Assembly (NCBI GenBank): GCA_002501135.1
Contig: DLRQ01000086.1
Coordinates: 1 to 25,030 of the forward strand
Length of the DNA: 25,030 nt
Direction of reading: 5' to 3'
Source: Candidatus Neomicrothrix sp. UBA7884
Lineage (GTDB): Bacteria; Actinomycetota; Acidimicrobiia; Acidimicrobiales; MedAcidi-G1
The position numbers and the translations under genes are program-made. Each line of letters opens with the position of its first letter. Positions within the stretch are counted from its first letter, which is position 1. This document shows, piece after piece, positions 22,017 to 25,030 of the stretch. A model generated the notes under the pieces. The model saw only the letters and a list, made by a program, of their open reading frames with translations. It searched no databases and was not told where the DNA came from.

Positions 22017-22733
22017 TTTAACCCCGGGTGGTTCGTCGCGGGCGATCCGAACCATCACCAACGGGTAGCCGATGAGGGCGATCAGAGCGAACACGAACCA
22101 CTGGATGGCATAGCCGAGGTGGGGGCCGTCGGTGAGGTCAGGAGGCCGGGGCACAAGCGGGTAGTCGGCGACAACCGCACCCGAGGTGGCCTCGATGTAG
22201 ACCGGTAGTAGCGACACGCCCCAGCGCTCCGACAGCCCCGTCAGGTCGATCACATCAACCTCGTCGCCGAGACCGCCCCGACTGCTCCGGGTTGTCCGAA
22301 GCCATCCCGTCACAACCACCTCACCCTCCGGGGTGGCCCAGTAGCTGTCCTCACCGCCGAGATACGCCCGCCTCGGGAGGAACCCCCGGTCGACCACAAC
22401 GGCTCCCGAGTCGAGTTCAAAGAGCGTCACCACGTTGACACCGGGCCGGCCATCGAGGGTGCGGTTTGCCACGTAGATCTCTCTGCCCGGATCAAAGGCC
22501 CCCGAGGCATACACGGTCAGGTGGACCGAGGCCTCCGGATCATCGAGGTCAACCACATCGAGAAGAGGCCCGGCCTGCTGGGCCATGCGCTCCTCGACAA
22601 TGGCGTTCTGTGCCTGACGGTCATCGAGGCGCCTGAGCTGCCACACCCCGAAGCCGACCATCGCGAACATCGCCGACACAACCAGCAGGTGGGTGAGCAG
22701 CCACAGTGGGCGCAGGAGGCGGCTGACAGACAA
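22008..22733 (-). CDS. SURF1 family protein
   Basis: A membrane protein of 241 residues with the SURF1 layout: one helix near the N-terminus (about 8-33, ending GVWQLRRLDDR), a large extracytoplasmic domain with YVANRTLDGRPGVNVVTLF and VVVDRGFLP, and a C-terminal helix starting at the signature HLGYAIQWFVFALIALIGYP (about 205-225). SURF1 helps assemble cytochrome c oxidase (haem a insertion), so the organism probably respires oxygen. No oxidase gene is nearby. The start is TTG 22733, 14 bases after the dapB stop, with AGGCGA close upstream. Tight spacing suggests co-transcription with dapB. Confidence 0.9.
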   Translation of the reverse strand: MSVSRLLRPLWLLTHLLVVSAMFAMVGFGVWQLRRLDDRQAQNAIVEERMAQQAGPLLDVVDLDDPEASVHLTVYASGAFDPGREIYVANRTLDGRPGVNVVTLFELDSGAVVVDRGFLPRRAYLGGEDSYWATPEGEVVVTGWLRTTRSSRGGLGDEVDVIDLTGLSERWGVSLLPVYIEATSGAVVADYPLVPRPPDLTDGPHLGYAIQWFVFALIALIGYPLVMVRIARDEPPGVKAS

Positions 22734-22747
22734 TCGCCTGAGAGGTC

Positions 22748-23542
22748 TCAGAGACCCAACAGGGCATCGAGACCGACCGAAAGGCCGGACAGTCCGGCAA
22801 CGTTGCGCACCGCCAACAGGACACCCGGCATGAACGAACTGCGATCGGTGGTGTCGTGCCTGATGACAAGGGTCTGGCCGGTCGTGCCGAGCACAACCTC
22901 CTGGTGGGCCACCATCCCCCGCATGCGTACCGAATGGATCCTGATGTCGGCCGGGCCGGCGCCACCCCGTGCACCGGCGACCACCTCGCGCTGCGTCGGG
23001 TCATCGGCCCAGTCTGCTGAAGCGGCCGCCATGCGCTCAACAGTAGAGAGCGCCGTGCCAGACGGTGCGTCGACCTTCTCGTCGTGGTGGAACTCGATCA
23101 CCTCAGCGGTCTCGAACCAGGGTGCCGCCACCTCTGCGAAACGCTGCATCAACACGGCGCCGATGGCGAAGTTGGGAACGATCAGGCAGTTGCTCGCCGT
23201 GAATGCCGACCGGAGTTCCGACAGGTCGTCGTCGGTCAGGCCTGAGGTGCCCACGACAACGTGAACACCTGCTGCGGCGAGCACCGGAAGGTTTCTACGG
23301 CTGGCATCGGCCACGGTGAAGTCGACAGCCACGTCGACGCCCGTGTCGACCATTGTCCCGATCTCGGCCTCGACGGTCACGCCGTTGAGCACCTCGCCGG
23401 GAGACACCGGGTCGACGGCTGCGACCAGAGCCATGTCGTCGGCACCGGCGACCGCTTCGCACACAGCGGCTCCCATTCGGCCTCCGGCACCAATTACCCC
23501 CACACGGATCCCACCGGTGGACCGGTCCGCAGCGTCGCTCAT
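22748..23542 (-). CDS. dapB: 4-hydroxy-tetrahydrodipicolinate reductase
   Basis: A protein of 264 residues. The Rossmann domain begins at VGVIGAGGRMG (residues 14-24). The substrate motif is EFHHDEKVDAPSGTA (150-164), with His152/His153 and Lys156 as the catalytic and binding residues. VGTSGLTDDDL and VPNFAIGAVLM are also typical. It reduces the DapA product with NAD(P)H to tetrahydrodipicolinate. ATG 23542 has TAACCT seven bases upstream and no Shine-Dalgarno sequence. It lies 58 bases after the M16 peptidase gene, the usual actinobacterial neighbour. Confidence 0.96.
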   Translation of the reverse strand: MSDAADRSTGGIRVGVIGAGGRMGAAVCEAVAGADDMALVAAVDPVSPGEVLNGVTVEAEIGTMVDTGVDVAVDFTVADASRRNLPVLAAAGVHVVVGTSGLTDDDLSELRSAFTASNCLIVPNFAIGAVLMQRFAEVAAPWFETAEVIEFHHDEKVDAPSGTALSTVERMAAASADWADDPTQREVVAGARGGAGPADIRIHSVRMRGMVAHQEVVLGTTGQTLVIRHDTTDRSSFMPGVLLAVRNVAGLSGLSVGLDALLGL

Positions 23543-23549
23543 GTCGGCG

Positions 23550-23555
23550 AGGTTA
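23550..23555 (-). promoter_or_regulatory. Candidate leaderless -10 element (TAACCT) of dapB
   Basis: On the minus strand TAACCT is followed by CGCCGAC (seven bases) and ATG 23542. It lies 12 bases downstream of the stem-loop at 23568-23584. Confidence 0.56.
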
Positions 23556-23567
23556 GCGGTCGACAGC

Positions 23568-23584
23568 CCGGCCAGAGGGGCCGG
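23568..23584 (-). terminator. Stem-loop between the M16 peptidase gene and dapB
   Basis: CCGGCC and GGCCGG form a perfect 6-bp stem with a five-base loop, 16 bases after the peptidase stop. There is no U-run, so termination is uncertain. Confidence 0.4.
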
Positions 23585-23600
23585 TTACGCGAAACAGATC

Positions 23601-24818
23601 TCAGGAACCTGGTCCGACCCGTGCTTCCGTCGCCGCCAGTGTGAGGAGTTCGGCGAGAACCGCGTTCACGTCGTCGAGGGTTATCTCACGCAGAAGCGAG
23701 ACGTAATCATCCAGTGCCAGCACCCGCCCCAAAAGACTCTGGCTGGATCCCAGCCGGGCCATCCGGCTGCCGGTCCCCTCGAGGCCCAACAGGATCGATC
23801 CCTCGAAGCCGTCCCTCGCTATCTCCAGTTCCTCGGCCGTGATGCCCTGGGCCGCCACCTCACCGACCTGGGCTGCAACGACGGTCGACAGCTCGTCGGC
23901 CTTTTCGGGAGACGTCCCTGCACTCACCGTCACGAGGCCCGTGTCCTGGTAGCCGCTCATGCCGGCAAAGATGCTGTAGGCGAGCCCGCGGTCCTCCCTT
24001 ACCGTCTGGAACAGGCGACTTGAGAGCCCCCCACCCAGCACGTGGACTCCAAGGGAGAGTGCATGGCGTCTCGGATCATCGCGGCGCAGGCCGCGCCATC
24101 CCCATGCCATGTGCACCGCCTCGGTCTGGCGCGACACGGACCGACCCTCACCGGCCTCGGAGAGCTCGTCATCACGGACGGGACAATCAGCACCACCGCG
24201 GCCGTCGAAGGCCTCAGACACCTGATCGACCAGCATGGCGTGGTCCACGTCGCCGGCAGCTGCCACCACAAGGTTGGGTGCCCGGTACCAGCGGTCGTGG
24301 AACTCGACTATGTCGTCGCGCTCCATGGCCGTCACGGATTCGGCGGTTCCAAGCACCTCACGCCCGAGCGGATGAGAGGGGAAGGCCTCTTCGTACAGAA
24401 GGCTCCCGACCACATCGTCGGGGTCATCGGCAGCCAGGTTCAGCTCCTCGAGGATCACCCGGCGTTCGCTGTCGACATCTTCGGAGCGAAGCGCCGGCGA
24501 GGTGATTACGTCCGTCAGGAGTGACGTGGCAAGTTCCTGCCCACCGGCCGGTACACGTGCGTAGAAGGCCGTGTACTCCTTGGTGGTGAAGGCGTTCATC
24601 TCGCCACCGGTGGCATCCACCAGTTCAGCTATGGAACGAGAGGACCTGGTGTCGGTTCCCTTGAACAACAGGTGTTCGAGAAAGTGGGACGCACCGGCGA
24701 TGCGGTGGTGCTCGTCGCGTCCACCGATGCCTACCCAGACACCCACCGAGACCGAGTGGGCATCCGGCATGCGCTCGGATACCACACTCGGACCATCGGT
24801 TGACCCGTCATTGGGCAC
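23601..24818 (-). CDS. M16 family zinc peptidase (PepR/YmxG type)
   Basis: A protein of about 405 residues in the two-domain half of the pitrilysin family. The inverted zinc motif HFLEH is at 45-49 (His45, Glu48, His49). The third zinc ligand is Glu125 (VILEEL), at the expected distance. GGEMNAFTTKEYTAFYARV and the C-terminal FAGMSGYQDTGLVTVSAGT block are also typical. Gene order pnp-M16-dapB is standard in Actinobacteria. The start is uncertain: GTG 24818 has no ribosome site; the frame stays open upstream, and a CTG at 24890 would overlap the pnp stop (CTGA), although CTG starts are rare. The physiological substrate is unknown for this family. Confidence 0.92.
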   Translation of the reverse strand: MPNDGSTDGPSVVSERMPDAHSVSVGVWVGIGGRDEHHRIAGASHFLEHLLFKGTDTRSSRSIAELVDATGGEMNAFTTKEYTAFYARVPAGGQELATSLLTDVITSPALRSEDVDSERRVILEELNLAADDPDDVVGSLLYEEAFPSHPLGREVLGTAESVTAMERDDIVEFHDRWYRAPNLVVAAAGDVDHAMLVDQVSEAFDGRGGADCPVRDDELSEAGEGRSVSRQTEAVHMAWGWRGLRRDDPRRHALSLGVHVLGGGLSSRLFQTVREDRGLAYSIFAGMSGYQDTGLVTVSAGTSPEKADELSTVVAAQVGEVAAQGITAEELEIARDGFEGSILLGLEGTGSRMARLGSSQSLLGRVLALDDYVSLLREITLDDVNAVLAELLTLAATEARVGPGS

Positions 24819-24886
24819 GGTCAGTTCGACCGCCGGAGCGGCGGCCGACCTGAGGCCCCGTGGAGGGCCCGTACCAGCGTTGGTGC

Positions 24887-25030
24887 TCAGCGACCCCGCC
24901 TGCGACGGCCACCACCACGATTGGTGGGTGCGGCCGCGCCAAGGTCGCCGTGGACGGTCTCGAGTTCTGCGCTGAATGCCGCCTCGAAGCCGACCTCGAC
25001 GGGACCGGTTGATGCCGGTGCCTCGTCGAT
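24887..25030 (-). CDS. pnp: Polyribonucleotide nucleotidyltransferase, C-terminal fragment
   Basis: Only the last 47 codons are in the window. The visible tail is acidic (EVGFEAAFSAELETVHGDLG) and ends in an Arg/Gly run, NRGGGRRRRGR. No catalytic, KH or S1 domain is in view, so the name rests mainly on context: directly upstream of an M16 peptidase and dapB, as pnp is in most Actinobacteria. A basic Arg/Gly tail would suit an RNA-binding enzyme. PNPase degrades RNA from the 3' end with phosphate. RNase E/G proteins can have similar tails, so this remains an inference. Confidence 0.72.
   Translation of the reverse strand: MDEAPASTGPVEVGFEAAFSAELETVHGDLGAAAPTNRGGGRRRRGR

Noticed and set aside
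20955..22208. Open plus-strand frame of 417 codons opposite dapA, the winged-helix gene and the SURF1 gene
   Set aside because: It spans three real genes and the gaps between them on the other strand, with no domain and shadow-frame composition.
22744..22756. GGTCTC-A-GAGACC inverted repeat over the dapB stop codon
   Set aside because: The single-base loop cannot form a stable hairpin without losing most pairs, and it is explained by coding sequence plus stop codon.
1..25030. Mobile elements, CRISPR arrays, tRNA or rRNA genes
   Set aside because: No transposase or integrase, no regularly spaced repeats and no tRNA/rRNA-like segments were found; coding density is near complete with conserved genes.

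Overview
The window is a GC-rich chromosomal segment of an actinobacterium. Gene content and order (pnp, M16 peptidase, dapB, dapA, RNase J, ftsK, rimO, pgsA, cinA, recA, miaB, miaA, dapF, hflX, lexA) match the conserved actinobacterial core arrangement. The class II ribonucleotide reductase, the bacterial-type DapD and the missing recX point, by inference only, to a deep lineage such as Acidimicrobiia. I see no mobile element, tRNA, rRNA, CRISPR array or phage gene. Almost every gene is on the minus strand; the exceptions are a RibD-like reductase, lexA and msrB.

Layout. Positions 1-153 hold the first codons of nrdJ. Next come the RibD-like reductase, a LysM membrane protein that is divergent from lexA, and lexA itself. 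From 2473 to 11451 runs a minus-strand block that, in transcription order, is recA, miaB, miaA, dapF, hflX, dapC, dapD, dapE. msrB sits divergently beside recA. From 12091 to 25030 a second minus-strand block reads, in transcription order, pnp (end only), M16 peptidase, dapB, a SURF1 protein, a winged-helix protein of unknown role, dapA, RNase J, ftsK, a Na+/Ca2+ exchanger-type transporter, rimO, pgsA, cinA. No gap between genes exceeds 300 bases. The largest are 154-415, 1616-1823 and 11452-11667, and their contents are described in the features.

How the genes work together. DapA, DapB, DapD, DapC, DapE and DapF make up the whole succinylase route from aspartate semialdehyde to meso-diaminopimelate, the wall cross-link and lysine precursor. 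lexA, recA and the LysM protein form an SOS core: LexA-type boxes (GAAC-N4-GTTC) lie in both control regions, inside the inferred promoters of the LysM gene and recA. MiaA, MiaB and RimO modify tRNA and ribosome; RNase J and PNPase handle RNA; FtsK and the LysM protein act at division.

The most interesting signals are regulatory. Several genes are preceded by a TAnnnT hexamer, most often TAGCCT, exactly seven bases before the start codon and with no Shine-Dalgarno sequence; this looks like a set of leaderless promoters. The lexA and recA control regions share an element that extends well beyond the LexA box. DapF carries serine where the family has its first catalytic cysteine. I found no clear undescribed multi-gene system; the window is mostly conserved housekeeping genes.
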